Origin: Bacteroidota bacterium
GTDB lineage: Bacteria; Bacteroidota; Ignavibacteria; Ignavibacteriales; Melioribacteraceae
Assembly (NCBI GenBank): GCA_024275455.1
Contig: JAJRZB010000449.1
Span: forward strand, 1 to 42,714
Direction of reading: 5' to 3'
Length of the DNA stretch: 42,714 nt
Shown here: piece after piece, positions 20,819 to 29,873 of the stretch
Layout: every line of letters starts with the position of its first letter
Numbering within the stretch: the stretch's first letter is position 1
Position numbers and translations under genes: made by a program
The notes under the pieces: model-generated
What the model was told of the DNA's origin: nothing
Seen by the model: only the letters and a program-made list of their open reading frames with translations
The model's database searches: none

Positions 20819-21661
20819 TTGAAGAATAAACAAATAATTGGGATTGATTTAGGCGGGACAAATATTAGACTTGGTTTAATAGAAGAAAATAGAATTTTAA
20901 GACTAATTTCTAAAAGAATTTCTTCCCAAGAAAATCAAAAAGTTATAATTGATGAAATAATTGAATCTATTTCCGAAATATTCAATGAGAATGTTCAAGG
21001 AATTGGCATTGGTGTGCCGAGTATTGTCGATATTGAAAGAGGAATAGTTTTCGAAGTTCATAACATTCCCTCTTGGCGAAAAGTACATCTTAAAGAAATT
21101 ATTGAAAATCAATTTAAAGTTTCTGTTAAAATAAATAATGATGTTAACTGTTTTGTTTTAGGGGAAAAATATTTTGGTAAAGGGAAGGGTTTTCATAATA
21201 TTGTTGGCTTAGCTTTAGGAACCGGGTTAGGTGGAGGCATTATAATAGATGGAAAATTATATTCGGGCAAAAATTGTGGTGCCGGAGAATTTGGGTTGAT
21301 AACATACAAAGATAAGAATTACGAATTTTATTGCAGCGGACAATATTTTAAAGAAGTACATAGGAAAATAGGTGAGGACGTTTTAAAAGAAGCGGAATCT
21401 GGCTTAAATACTTCATTACAAATATTAGATGAGTTTGGTAAACATATTGGGAATCTTATAAATTCATTAATGTATGCCCTGAATCCGGAAATAGTAATAC
21501 TGGGTGGTTCTGTAAGCAAAGCATATCCTTATTTCAAACAAAGTATGATGAAAACGTTAAAAAATCAACATGAGTTTAAAACCCAGTTAAATGATATTAG
21601 AATTGAAAACTCGGATTTGAAACAAGCAGCAGTATTAGGAGCAGCTAAGTTATTTGGCTAA
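20819..21661 (+). CDS. ROK-family sugar kinase/regulator-like protein
   Basis: IIGIDLGGTNIRLGLI, GIGVPSIVD, INNDVNCFVLGEKYFG, LALGTGLGGGIIIDGKLYSG, GAGEFG; TTG start. Confidence 0.88.
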   Translation: MKNKQIIGIDLGGTNIRLGLIEENRILRLISKRISSQENQKVIIDEIIESISEIFNENVQGIGIGVPSIVDIERGIVFEVHNIPSWRKVHLKEIIENQFKVSVKINNDVNCFVLGEKYFGKGKGFHNIVGLALGTGLGGGIIIDGKLYSGKNCGAGEFGLITYKDKNYEFYCSGQYFKEVHRKIGEDVLKEAESGLNTSLQILDEFGKHIGNLINSLMYALNPEIVILGGSVSKAYPYFKQSMMKTLKNQHEFKTQLNDIRIENSDLKQAAVLGAAKLFG

Positions 21662-21752
21662 CATACTTGAATGTTTTATTCTCAAAAGTATAAATAAACA
21701 CATTATTGAATTATTATTTAAGAGGCAAGTCCAAAATGTTATAATTTTTCGC

Positions 21753-21781
21753 TTGACAAATTATAATATTATTGTTAATGT
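21753..21781 (+). promoter_or_regulatory. Possible promoter (TTGACA, 17 bp, TAATGT)
   Basis: TTGACA at 21753-21758, TAATGT at 21776-21781; operator O3 begins 8 bp downstream. Confidence 0.45.
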
Positions 21782-21789
21782 TGAGTTAC

Positions 21790-21801
21790 GCAATCGTTTG
21801 C
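21790..21801. promoter_or_regulatory. Candidate LacI-family operator O3 (GCAATCGTTTGC)
   Basis: Same motif upstream of the duplicated-domain surface protein; follows TTGACA/TAATGT. Confidence 0.72.
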
Positions 21802-21938
21802 ACTAAGCAAATTTTATTCTGTATATTAAATAATACCTGAATATGAATTGGTTAATCTCACTTAAAGTATCTTTTCCTTCTCTTCTTACAAATATATTAA
21901 TCTCAAGAATATATCACTTTTCACAAAATGGAGGTAAC

Positions 21939-24017
21939 ATGAAAAAAACAGTGCACTTTTTATTTTTAGCACTATTTGTTTTGTCATTTTCTACATCATA
22001 TGCTCAAATAATGATGGATGGAGATGATGCTGATTGGGCAGATGTTCCGGTACTGTTCAATGCACCAAATAACGAAGATGGTGTTTTCCCTACAGAAGTT
22101 GGGGCTGTAGTTAACGATATAGTAGACATTAAGGAAGCCAAAGCTGTTGTTGTTGGCGATGTAATCTATGGATTACTTCGTTTTTGGGGCGGTCCTGCTT
22201 GGCCAAATAATGCCTATCAAAATGATCATGATGGTACAATATATCCTGAATCAAGAGGTTATTATCATTTCTTATTTGATTTAGATAATGATGTAACTAC
22301 CGGTTGGAATACAGCTTGGTACGAAGCTCATTATACTCCAGTTGGATATCTACAAAGTCTTGCTGTTGAAGGACAAGAACCAATTGGTGCTGAAGTAATG
22401 CAAGAATGGGGTGCTAGAACTAATGATGCCTGGAAACAACAAAATGAAGGTGCATCATATATTAGGAATCTTGATCACTGGGCTGCTGATTATTCCGAAT
22501 ATAACGGTGAAACAGATTTAGGTAGTGATTATGAAATTTTTAATATTACTGTTCCTAATGCTGATTCAGCAAAAATGATGATGTGGGAAGGTTCCGCAAA
22601 AATAAATAGCAGTGATGATGCAACTCTTGTTAGTGATATGTATTCTTATTGGGTTGGCCATGCTTGGGGAAACGATTTCCTTGAATTTGGATTAGAATGG
22701 ACTCCTATTAGAAAATATTATGCTAACAAAGGTATTAGTTATTTAAATCCTGGTGATGTTATTGGTGTTTGTGGTATGACTGAAACTCCAATTGATGACT
22801 GGGCAGTTGACATGACAACTCGCGGTGAAATAACTTTACCAACCGAGATGCCAATGCGTCCTGACGAATTTTCATTTGATGGTGATGAATCTGATTGGGC
22901 AGAAATGCCGGTATTAATCAGTGCCCCAAATAATGAGGATGGTGTATTCCCAACTGAAGTTGGTGCAGTAGTTAACGATATAGTAGATATTAAAGAAGTT
23001 AAAGGTAAAATTGATGCTGAAAATGTTTATTGGTATCTAAAATTCTGGGGTGGTCCAGCTTGGCCGAATAATGCTTACCAGAATGACCATGACGGTACAA
23101 TCTATAATGAATCTAGAGGATATTATCATATTTTAATGGATATCGATAATGATCTTACTACCGGTTGGAATACAGCTTGGTATGAAGCACACTATACTCC
23201 TGTTGGTTATTTACAAAGTCTTGCTGTTGAAGGACAAGATCCAATTGGTGCAGAAGTTATGTTAGAGTGGGGTGCCAGAACAAATGATGATTGGAAAGTG
23301 GCTAATGAGGGTGCTTCTCCAATTAGAAATTTAGATTATTGGGCTGCTGATTATTCTGAATACAATGGTGAAACAGATCTTGGTAGTGATTATGAAATAT
23401 ACAATTATGAAGTTATGGATAAAGACAGCACTACTGTTATGCATCATGATGGTCTCTTATTAAATAACTCAAGTGATGACCCAACAACAATGGATGGACA
23501 ACCGGATTGGATGGCACATAGTTGGGGTAATGATTTCTTAGAAGTTGGAATGTCTTTGCGTACATTAAGAAATTATTTCAAAACTAAAACCGGTATGGAT
23601 TATTTTAATGAAGGTGACGTTATTGGTATTTGCGGTATGACTGAAACTCCAATTGATGATTGGGCCGTTGATATGACAACAAGAGGTGAATTTAGTATTG
23701 TAACTGGAATTAATGACAACAGAAGTAACGTTGTTGCTGATAAATTTACTCTCGGTAATAATTATCCTAATCCATTTAACCCTTCTACAAATATCAGTTT
23801 TACAGTTACTAAATTAGCTAAAGTTTCTTTAGTTATTTATAATACTTTAGGTCAGAAAGTAAGAACTTTAATGGATAATAAAGAATTATCAGGAAATCAA
23901 TCAACAGTTTGGAATGGTAAAAATGATTTTGGAAGCAGTGTTCCAAGTGGTGTTTATTATTATAGAATGGAATCAGGCTCAAATTCAATTACAAAAAGTA
24001 TGGTCTTGTTAAAATAG
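21939..24017 (+). CDS. Secreted T9SS-sorted protein with two tandem ~270-aa domains (CBM9-like resemblance)
   Basis: GGAGGT ribosome-binding site before ATG 21939; signal peptide MKKTVHFLFLALFVLSFSTSYAQ; two near-identical domains; C-terminal NNYPNPFNPSTNISF…GVYYYRMESGSNSITKSMVLLK. Confidence 0.82.
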   Translation: MKKTVHFLFLALFVLSFSTSYAQIMMDGDDADWADVPVLFNAPNNEDGVFPTEVGAVVNDIVDIKEAKAVVVGDVIYGLLRFWGGPAWPNNAYQNDHDGTIYPESRGYYHFLFDLDNDVTTGWNTAWYEAHYTPVGYLQSLAVEGQEPIGAEVMQEWGARTNDAWKQQNEGASYIRNLDHWAADYSEYNGETDLGSDYEIFNITVPNADSAKMMMWEGSAKINSSDDATLVSDMYSYWVGHAWGNDFLEFGLEWTPIRKYYANKGISYLNPGDVIGVCGMTETPIDDWAVDMTTRGEITLPTEMPMRPDEFSFDGDESDWAEMPVLISAPNNEDGVFPTEVGAVVNDIVDIKEVKGKIDAENVYWYLKFWGGPAWPNNAYQNDHDGTIYNESRGYYHILMDIDNDLTTGWNTAWYEAHYTPVGYLQSLAVEGQDPIGAEVMLEWGARTNDDWKVANEGASPIRNLDYWAADYSEYNGETDLGSDYEIYNYEVMDKDSTTVMHHDGLLLNNSSDDPTTMDGQPDWMAHSWGNDFLEVGMSLRTLRNYFKTKTGMDYFNEGDVIGICGMTETPIDDWAVDMTTRGEFSIVTGINDNRSNVVADKFTLGNNYPNPFNPSTNISFTVTKLAKVSLVIYNTLGQKVRTLMDNKELSGNQSTVWNGKNDFGSSVPSGVYYYRMESGSNSITKSMVLLK
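22020..23690 (+). repeat. Tandem domain duplication, period 861 bp (about 287 codons)
   Basis: GDDADWADVPV at 22020 and GDESDWAEMPV at 22881; long identical peptide stretches shared by both copies. Confidence 0.9.
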
Positions 24018-24039
24018 GTCCTGTGTGGTTAGTGAATAT

Positions 24040-24069
24040 ATATGGGGAATAAACTTTTGTTCCCCATAT
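24040..24069 (+). terminator. Stem-loop: 10-bp perfect stem ATATGGGGAA / TTCCCCATAT, 10-nt loop
   Basis: Just after the stop of 21939-24017. No strong U tract, so possibly a 3'-end or processing hairpin. Confidence 0.5.
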
Positions 24070-24227
24070 CTATATTAGTTGGTTTTTAATATTAAAAAAA
24101 CGATGTTTTAAAATATGTTTGCTATTATTTTTTTAATTTCTGAGAATTATTAAAAGAATAGTAATAAATACATCTATCTAAAAGAGTTAAATTGATTAGT
24201 GATAAATTTTGAAACTTAGTAGGTTTT

Positions 24228-25646
24228 ATGACTTTTAATTCTTATCTGAAATATTTTGGATTACTTTTATTAACTGGTATTTTTTTGTTTGGATGCTCAG
24301 AATCAAAAGAGAATAGTGAATTAGCATCTTTTAAAAATGGGCATGTTTTAACCAATGAATACATAGATCATTTCTTACTCAGTTCAAAATATAAACCTGA
24401 CAAATTGCCAACCGAAGAAAACCTGAAAGAAATAGTTCTAAAAAAGGCTCTTGAAAAAATGGCAGTTCAAGAAGCAGAAAGTATGAATATTGATAAAGAC
24501 TCTCTTTATCAATACGTTATTCAAAATAATGAACGTAGATTACTCTATCAAAATTATGTGCAGTCCGAAATCACACCGACGGTTATTACAGATAGTTTAG
24601 TACAAAAATTTTATTCGGAATTTTCTCCACAATATCGAATGAAATACATTATGCGTCCTTTTTTGAAAAATTCTACGGAAGAATTTTTAAATTCACAAAA
24701 GAAAAAAATTGAAGAAGCATATAAACGTTTAAAAAACGGAGATAAATTTGAAGATATAACTCAAAAATATTCCCAGGATATTTCATCTAATAAAAAAGGT
24801 GGTGATATAGGCTGGATGATTAGGGAATCTATGGGTGATGAAGCTTTAAGAGAAGTTTATGATACTTTAACTCAATATACATATTCAAAACCTTTTAAGG
24901 GGTACGGCGGTTATTATATTTTATACAAAGGTAAAAAAAGAGAAGTTAGTGTGCCACCGTTTGAAAATATAAAACAACAAATTTGGAAAACTTTATACCA
25001 AAGTAGAAAAATCTTTATAGAAAATGCGATTGACAGAAGATTTAAGGAATTATCCAAAAAATATCATTATCAAGAATTTAGTGATATAGTAACAAAATTA
25101 CTTAAAAAAGCCGGAAGTAATAAGAACAAACCGAAGACAACAACACTTAATTTCGGAAATCTTAACAATAATGATAAAGCAACAATAATTGCTAAATATG
25201 ACGGCGGTGTTATTACGGTAAAAGATTTATTTGCTGATCGAAAAAGGTCTCCAACAAATGAAATTGAATTTTTTAATAGATTTAAAAGTATTTCGCGTCA
25301 ACATTTACTATCCAAACATGCCAAAGAATTAAATCTCCAGAATGTTGGTGCTTTGAAAGAACAGCTTAATAATATGAAGACTTCACTTTTAAGGACAATT
25401 CTTTATCAAAGAGTTGTTAAAGATAAAGTATTAGAACTGCTTTCGGAAAATAAAGATCTTAAAGGTGAAGAGAAAATAAGAAAAAGAAGCGAATATGAAA
25501 ACAGCCTAAGAACAGAGTTTGAAAATAAGTTGAAAATCAAGTATGAATTTAGATTCGAAACAAAAAACTTTAAAAAAGCATTAGAAATAGCATTGCAAAA
25601 AAAGAAATTACAAAATTCAGAATTAGATAAGAAAAAGAAAAATTAA
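24228..25646 (+). CDS. PpiC/SurA-type peptidyl-prolyl isomerase lipoprotein
   Basis: Lipobox LTGIFLFGCSES; parvulin-like YSQDISSNKKGGDIGWMIRESMGDEALREVYDTLTQYTYSKPFKGYGGYYILY. Confidence 0.8.
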   Translation: MTFNSYLKYFGLLLLTGIFLFGCSESKENSELASFKNGHVLTNEYIDHFLLSSKYKPDKLPTEENLKEIVLKKALEKMAVQEAESMNIDKDSLYQYVIQNNERRLLYQNYVQSEITPTVITDSLVQKFYSEFSPQYRMKYIMRPFLKNSTEEFLNSQKKKIEEAYKRLKNGDKFEDITQKYSQDISSNKKGGDIGWMIRESMGDEALREVYDTLTQYTYSKPFKGYGGYYILYKGKKREVSVPPFENIKQQIWKTLYQSRKIFIENAIDRRFKELSKKYHYQEFSDIVTKLLKKAGSNKNKPKTTTLNFGNLNNNDKATIIAKYDGGVITVKDLFADRKRSPTNEIEFFNRFKSISRQHLLSKHAKELNLQNVGALKEQLNNMKTSLLRTILYQRVVKDKVLELLSENKDLKGEEKIRKRSEYENSLRTEFENKLKIKYEFRFETKNFKKALEIALQKKKLQNSELDKKKKN

Positions 25647-25698
25647 AATAGATTTAACATGAATTTTTCACATTCAAAATTTGAGATAAATAATAGGT

Positions 25699-28626
25699 TT
25701 GATGATGAAACTAATCATTAAAAAAAATAACTTATTCTATTTTGTTTTAGCAACCCTTTATTTTACTTTATTTACATCTTTAATGTTTGCCGGTTCAACT
25801 GGTAAAATTGGAGGAAAAGTAACAGATGCTAATACAGGCGAACCACTACTTGGGGCTAATATTGTGGTTATGGATGGTAGTGGTAAAGGAACAGCTACCG
25901 ATATAAATGGTGAATATCTTTTACTAAACTTGTCTCCTAAAACCTATAAATTGCGAATTTCAATGATTGGGTACAAAACTGTTGAAATTTCTGAGGTGCG
26001 TGTTTTTATAGATAGAACGGTAAGAGTTGATATTAAGCTAGAAGAGCAGATAATTGAAGGTGAAGTTGTAGTAGTTGAAGCCAAAAGAGAAGCGGTTGAA
26101 TTAGATAGAACTAACACAGCCTCATATGTTAATAGTGAAGAAATTGAATCGTTACCGGTATCAACATTAAATGAAGTTCTTCAATTGCAGGCAGGTGTTG
26201 TTAAAGATGCCGGTGGAGATTTACATATAAGAGGAGGTAGATCAAGAGAAATTTCTTACATGATTGACGGGGTACCGGTTACAAATACATTTAGTCAAAG
26301 TGGAGGCTCAAATGTTAATGTAGAAAATAATTTTATTCAAGAATTGCAAGTAATAACCGGAACTTTTAACGCTGAATACGGTTCAGCTCAATCAGGAGTA
26401 ATTAATGTTGTAACAAAAGTACCTGATCAAAATTTTTCTGGTACAATTGAAGCTTTAAGTGGAGGATATTATGCCCCAAGTTCTCCTATGTATATTGGCG
26501 GGCTTGATAAATTTGATTTTTTAAATGAAAGTGAAGTTAAATTCTCAGTTTCAGTTCCAGTAAAGATAATCCCCGAAAGTTTAGGTAAATTGGGCTTTTT
26601 ATTTAACGGAAGAGTTGAAGATTCTAAGGGCTGGTTAAATGGTGAAAGAAGGTTTAGCCCGGAAGATGGTTGGGAAATTGCAGTTTACAGAGAATGGTAT
26701 AGAGCAAGATTTGATCCTCCTGACCCACTTGTAATTCCATTACCGGATTCTTTACATACTGGTGATGGAAAGATAATTAATATGGAAACCAGGAAAAACT
26801 TTAATTTTAATACAAAATTGGTATATCAGCCGTTTGCAGGCGTAACAACATCTTATAGCATTTTTTACAGTAAAGTTAATACTACAGATTTTAGAAATTC
26901 TTGGAAATTTACTCCAGATGCTATTCCAACAAGATACTCAGACAATATAACTCATATGGTTGTATTGACTCATACTCCAACGGATAATATTTATTATAAT
27001 CTTCGTTATTCTTATCAGATAAATCATGATAAAGAATATATGTATGAAAGTGCTGATGATCCTCGATATCAAAGTACATCAGTTAATCAATGGGATCCCG
27101 GTGCTATAACAGGTTTCGATTATGGAGGAATATACAGTTGGGACCGAAATTGGTTCGATCAATATATTAACTTAGTTAATGGTGATCTAACATGGCAAAT
27201 AAATAAAATATTGGAAATAAAATTAGGTTTTGAAGGCAAAGCGTATAATATTCATTATAAAAATGCGCCCATGAAGGAAGTGTTAGGACACGAGATAATT
27301 CAATACCCTTATACACAAAGTGAAATTCGTGCTTTTGAATTACCTTGGGAGTTTTTTAGAGATGCTACTAGGGACTACGAATATGGTAATATTCAATTAA
27401 GAGAAGCTCATCCTGATAGTTCTGCTGATGATTTGTTTTATATAGATTATACAAGAAAACCTTTTGAAGGAGCAGCATTTGCACAAACAACTTTAAATAT
27501 GGGTGAAATAGTACTTAATGCAGGGGTACGATTTGATTATTTTGATGCTCAAGATAGGTATGCCCCAACATATGTTAATGTTTTACCTGAGCTTGTTGGA
27601 GATGATCGATATTATGAAAAAGTAAAAAGTAAATATCAATTCAGTCCTAGATTTGGACTTTCTTTTCCAATATCAGATGGCGGTGCTTTACGTCTTTCTT
27701 ACGGACATTTTTTTCAAACACCCAGTTATCAAAAAATGTTTGATAATCCTGTACTTCCTCATTACAATCAATTTAGTATTGCTAATACAACAATTGGTAA
27801 TCCTAATCTAAAACCGGAAAAAACAATTCAATATGAAATCGGTGTGCAACAAGAAATAACATCTGATTTATCTACGGAATTGAGTGTTTTTTATAAGGAT
27901 ATTAGAGATTTGCTTGGTGTTGAATTATTGACTTTAAGTAATGCTACAACATTTAGAAGGTATATAAATAAAGAGTATGGAAGTTCTTCAGGGTTAACTT
28001 TTGCATTAAATTATAGATCTTCAGATGGTAGATTAACAGCAGGATTAGATTATACTTATATGGTAGCAAAGGGTACCTCATCTTCCCCTGAAGCTGCTTT
28101 GGATGTTCAGATACTTTCAGGACCAAGTCAAGGAGCATTTACTTTAGCAAAACGGAGAGTTGGGTATTTAAATTGGGATCAAACTCATTCATTAAATGCA
28201 ACTGTTAGTATACGCCCTATTGAAAAAACTTTAATTAGTATTATTAGTCGTATGGGTTCAGCATTACCATACACTCCAAGTACATTGGGTTATGGACTAG
28301 ACCTTCCGGGTGGATGGTGGGATAATATTGACAGGAAACCATTTCAATGGAATGTTGATTTGAGGGTTTCAAGAGGATTCGAAGTTTTTGGTATGGAGTT
28401 TTTAGCAAACTTGAATATATTTAATGTGTTTAATCACCTTATTGAAAATAGAGTTAATTCAATTACCGGTAGAGCAGGTCCAAATGCTTATCTACCGGAA
28501 ATTGCAAGTAGACGTTATTCTAGAATTAACCAAGTTGGTGATTTTACTCCAACTGAAGCGGATTATAATCCCTCATGGTATTCTCGTCCGAGATTTATAC
28601 AATTTGGTTTAGGGTTACAATTTTAA
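25699..28626 (+). CDS. TonB-dependent receptor with N-terminal carboxypeptidase-regulatory-like domain
   Basis: GKVTDANTGEPLLGANIVVMDGSGKGTATDINGEYLLLNLSP; plug domain VNSEEIESLPVSTLNEVLQLQAGVV…IDGVPV…EYGSAQSGVINVVTK; beta-barrel-like C-terminus. Confidence 0.92.
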   Translation: MMMKLIIKKNNLFYFVLATLYFTLFTSLMFAGSTGKIGGKVTDANTGEPLLGANIVVMDGSGKGTATDINGEYLLLNLSPKTYKLRISMIGYKTVEISEVRVFIDRTVRVDIKLEEQIIEGEVVVVEAKREAVELDRTNTASYVNSEEIESLPVSTLNEVLQLQAGVVKDAGGDLHIRGGRSREISYMIDGVPVTNTFSQSGGSNVNVENNFIQELQVITGTFNAEYGSAQSGVINVVTKVPDQNFSGTIEALSGGYYAPSSPMYIGGLDKFDFLNESEVKFSVSVPVKIIPESLGKLGFLFNGRVEDSKGWLNGERRFSPEDGWEIAVYREWYRARFDPPDPLVIPLPDSLHTGDGKIINMETRKNFNFNTKLVYQPFAGVTTSYSIFYSKVNTTDFRNSWKFTPDAIPTRYSDNITHMVVLTHTPTDNIYYNLRYSYQINHDKEYMYESADDPRYQSTSVNQWDPGAITGFDYGGIYSWDRNWFDQYINLVNGDLTWQINKILEIKLGFEGKAYNIHYKNAPMKEVLGHEIIQYPYTQSEIRAFELPWEFFRDATRDYEYGNIQLREAHPDSSADDLFYIDYTRKPFEGAAFAQTTLNMGEIVLNAGVRFDYFDAQDRYAPTYVNVLPELVGDDRYYEKVKSKYQFSPRFGLSFPISDGGALRLSYGHFFQTPSYQKMFDNPVLPHYNQFSIANTTIGNPNLKPEKTIQYEIGVQQEITSDLSTELSVFYKDIRDLLGVELLTLSNATTFRRYINKEYGSSSGLTFALNYRSSDGRLTAGLDYTYMVAKGTSSSPEAALDVQILSGPSQGAFTLAKRRVGYLNWDQTHSLNATVSIRPIEKTLISIISRMGSALPYTPSTLGYGLDLPGGWWDNIDRKPFQWNVDLRVSRGFEVFGMEFLANLNIFNVFNHLIENRVNSITGRAGPNAYLPEIASRRYSRINQVGDFTPTEADYNPSWYSRPRFIQFGLGLQF

Positions 28627-28645
28627 TAATAATTGTAGAAGTGAT

Positions 28646-29719
28646 ATGCAAAACTTAAAAATGAAATATTTAATTTTATTACTACTAATAATTGAAGCAT
28701 CCACTCAAATAATATTTGCTCAAGTTGATGCTAAAGATTTAGCATTTGATACGGATGCTGATAAAAGAGGTTCAGCAGCCGCAACAATGCTTGGCATTGG
28801 TGTAGGTGCAAGAGCAGAAGCACTTGGTGGTGCATTCGTAGCAATTGCCGATGATCCATCTGCGTTATATTGGAATCCGGCTGGAATTACTCAAATTAAG
28901 TCTATTTCCCTACAAGTAACTAAAACCGATTGGTTTGTTAATACCGATTTTAGTGTTTTAGATTTGGTTGTCCCATTACCATCACTTGGTTCGGCATTAG
29001 GATTTCATTTAGCAATGTTAGATTATGGTGAAAATCCCGTAAGAACTGTTTTTAGACCTGAAGGAACCGGAGAAACTTATTCAGCTTCAGATTTTGTTGC
29101 CGGGCTTTATTTTGCCATGGGGATTACTGATAGAGTATCAACCAGCTTAGGTGTAAAATATTTTAAACAAAATATTTGGCATGTTAGTGGTTCGGCTGTT
29201 GGGTTTGATCTTTCTATTTTATTTCAAACACCTCTTGAAGGGTTAAAACTGGGTGGAATGATTAGTAACTTAGGTCCTGAGTTTGGTTTATCTGGCAGGG
29301 ATTTAACAAGCATAATGGATGTTGACGGACGAAAGCCAATTTTTCTAAATAATGATAATGTTCCCATTAATCTTGCTACGGAAACTTATCCTCTTCCATT
29401 GTTATTCAGATTTGGAATTGCTTATAAATATTACCTAAGTGAAAATAATTCGCTAACAGTTGCAACAAATTTGAACCATCCAAGTAACAATGTTGAAACA
29501 GTTGATTTTGGTTTTGAAGCAAATATTTTTAATTCCTTTTATTTACGAGCTGGATATCAATCATTATTTGCAGATGCAGCCGAAAACGGCTTAACACTGG
29601 GTGCCGGAATCAATTATAAAGTTTTGGATATTGCTACTTTTGTTGTTGATTATTCATGGTCTGATTGGGGAGTTTTATCATCTGTTAATAGATTTTCAAT
29701 AGGTATTAGCGGTTATTAA
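28646..29719 (+). CDS. PorV/PorQ-family outer membrane protein
   Basis: MLGIGVGARAEALGGAFVAIADDPSALYWNPAGI motif; beta-barrel-like alternation. Confidence 0.85.
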   Translation: MQNLKMKYLILLLLIIEASTQIIFAQVDAKDLAFDTDADKRGSAAATMLGIGVGARAEALGGAFVAIADDPSALYWNPAGITQIKSISLQVTKTDWFVNTDFSVLDLVVPLPSLGSALGFHLAMLDYGENPVRTVFRPEGTGETYSASDFVAGLYFAMGITDRVSTSLGVKYFKQNIWHVSGSAVGFDLSILFQTPLEGLKLGGMISNLGPEFGLSGRDLTSIMDVDGRKPIFLNNDNVPINLATETYPLPLLFRFGIAYKYYLSENNSLTVATNLNHPSNNVETVDFGFEANIFNSFYLRAGYQSLFADAAENGLTLGAGINYKVLDIATFVVDYSWSDWGVLSSVNRFSIGISGY

Positions 29720-29873
29720 TGTTTAGATAAGATCTTTCAAATGTTTTTTTTCAGGTATCTAACAAAGGTACTGAAAATCTTAAGAAATGTTATTTCCAAA
29801 TATGTTAGTTTTCTTGCAATTTAGAAATCTTCTTAAGTTAATTGAATTTTAGAGTTAAAACAGGAGAACTTCC

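Noticed and set aside
21662-21690. Imperfect inverted repeat ATACTT…AAGTAT after the ROK gene
   Set aside because: Only six paired bases and no U tract; not distinguishable from AT-rich background.
21843-21938. Upstream extension of the surface-protein ORF to 21843
   Set aside because: ATG 21939 has a clear GGAGGT ribosome-binding site and is followed by a canonical signal peptide; the extension is likely 5' UTR.
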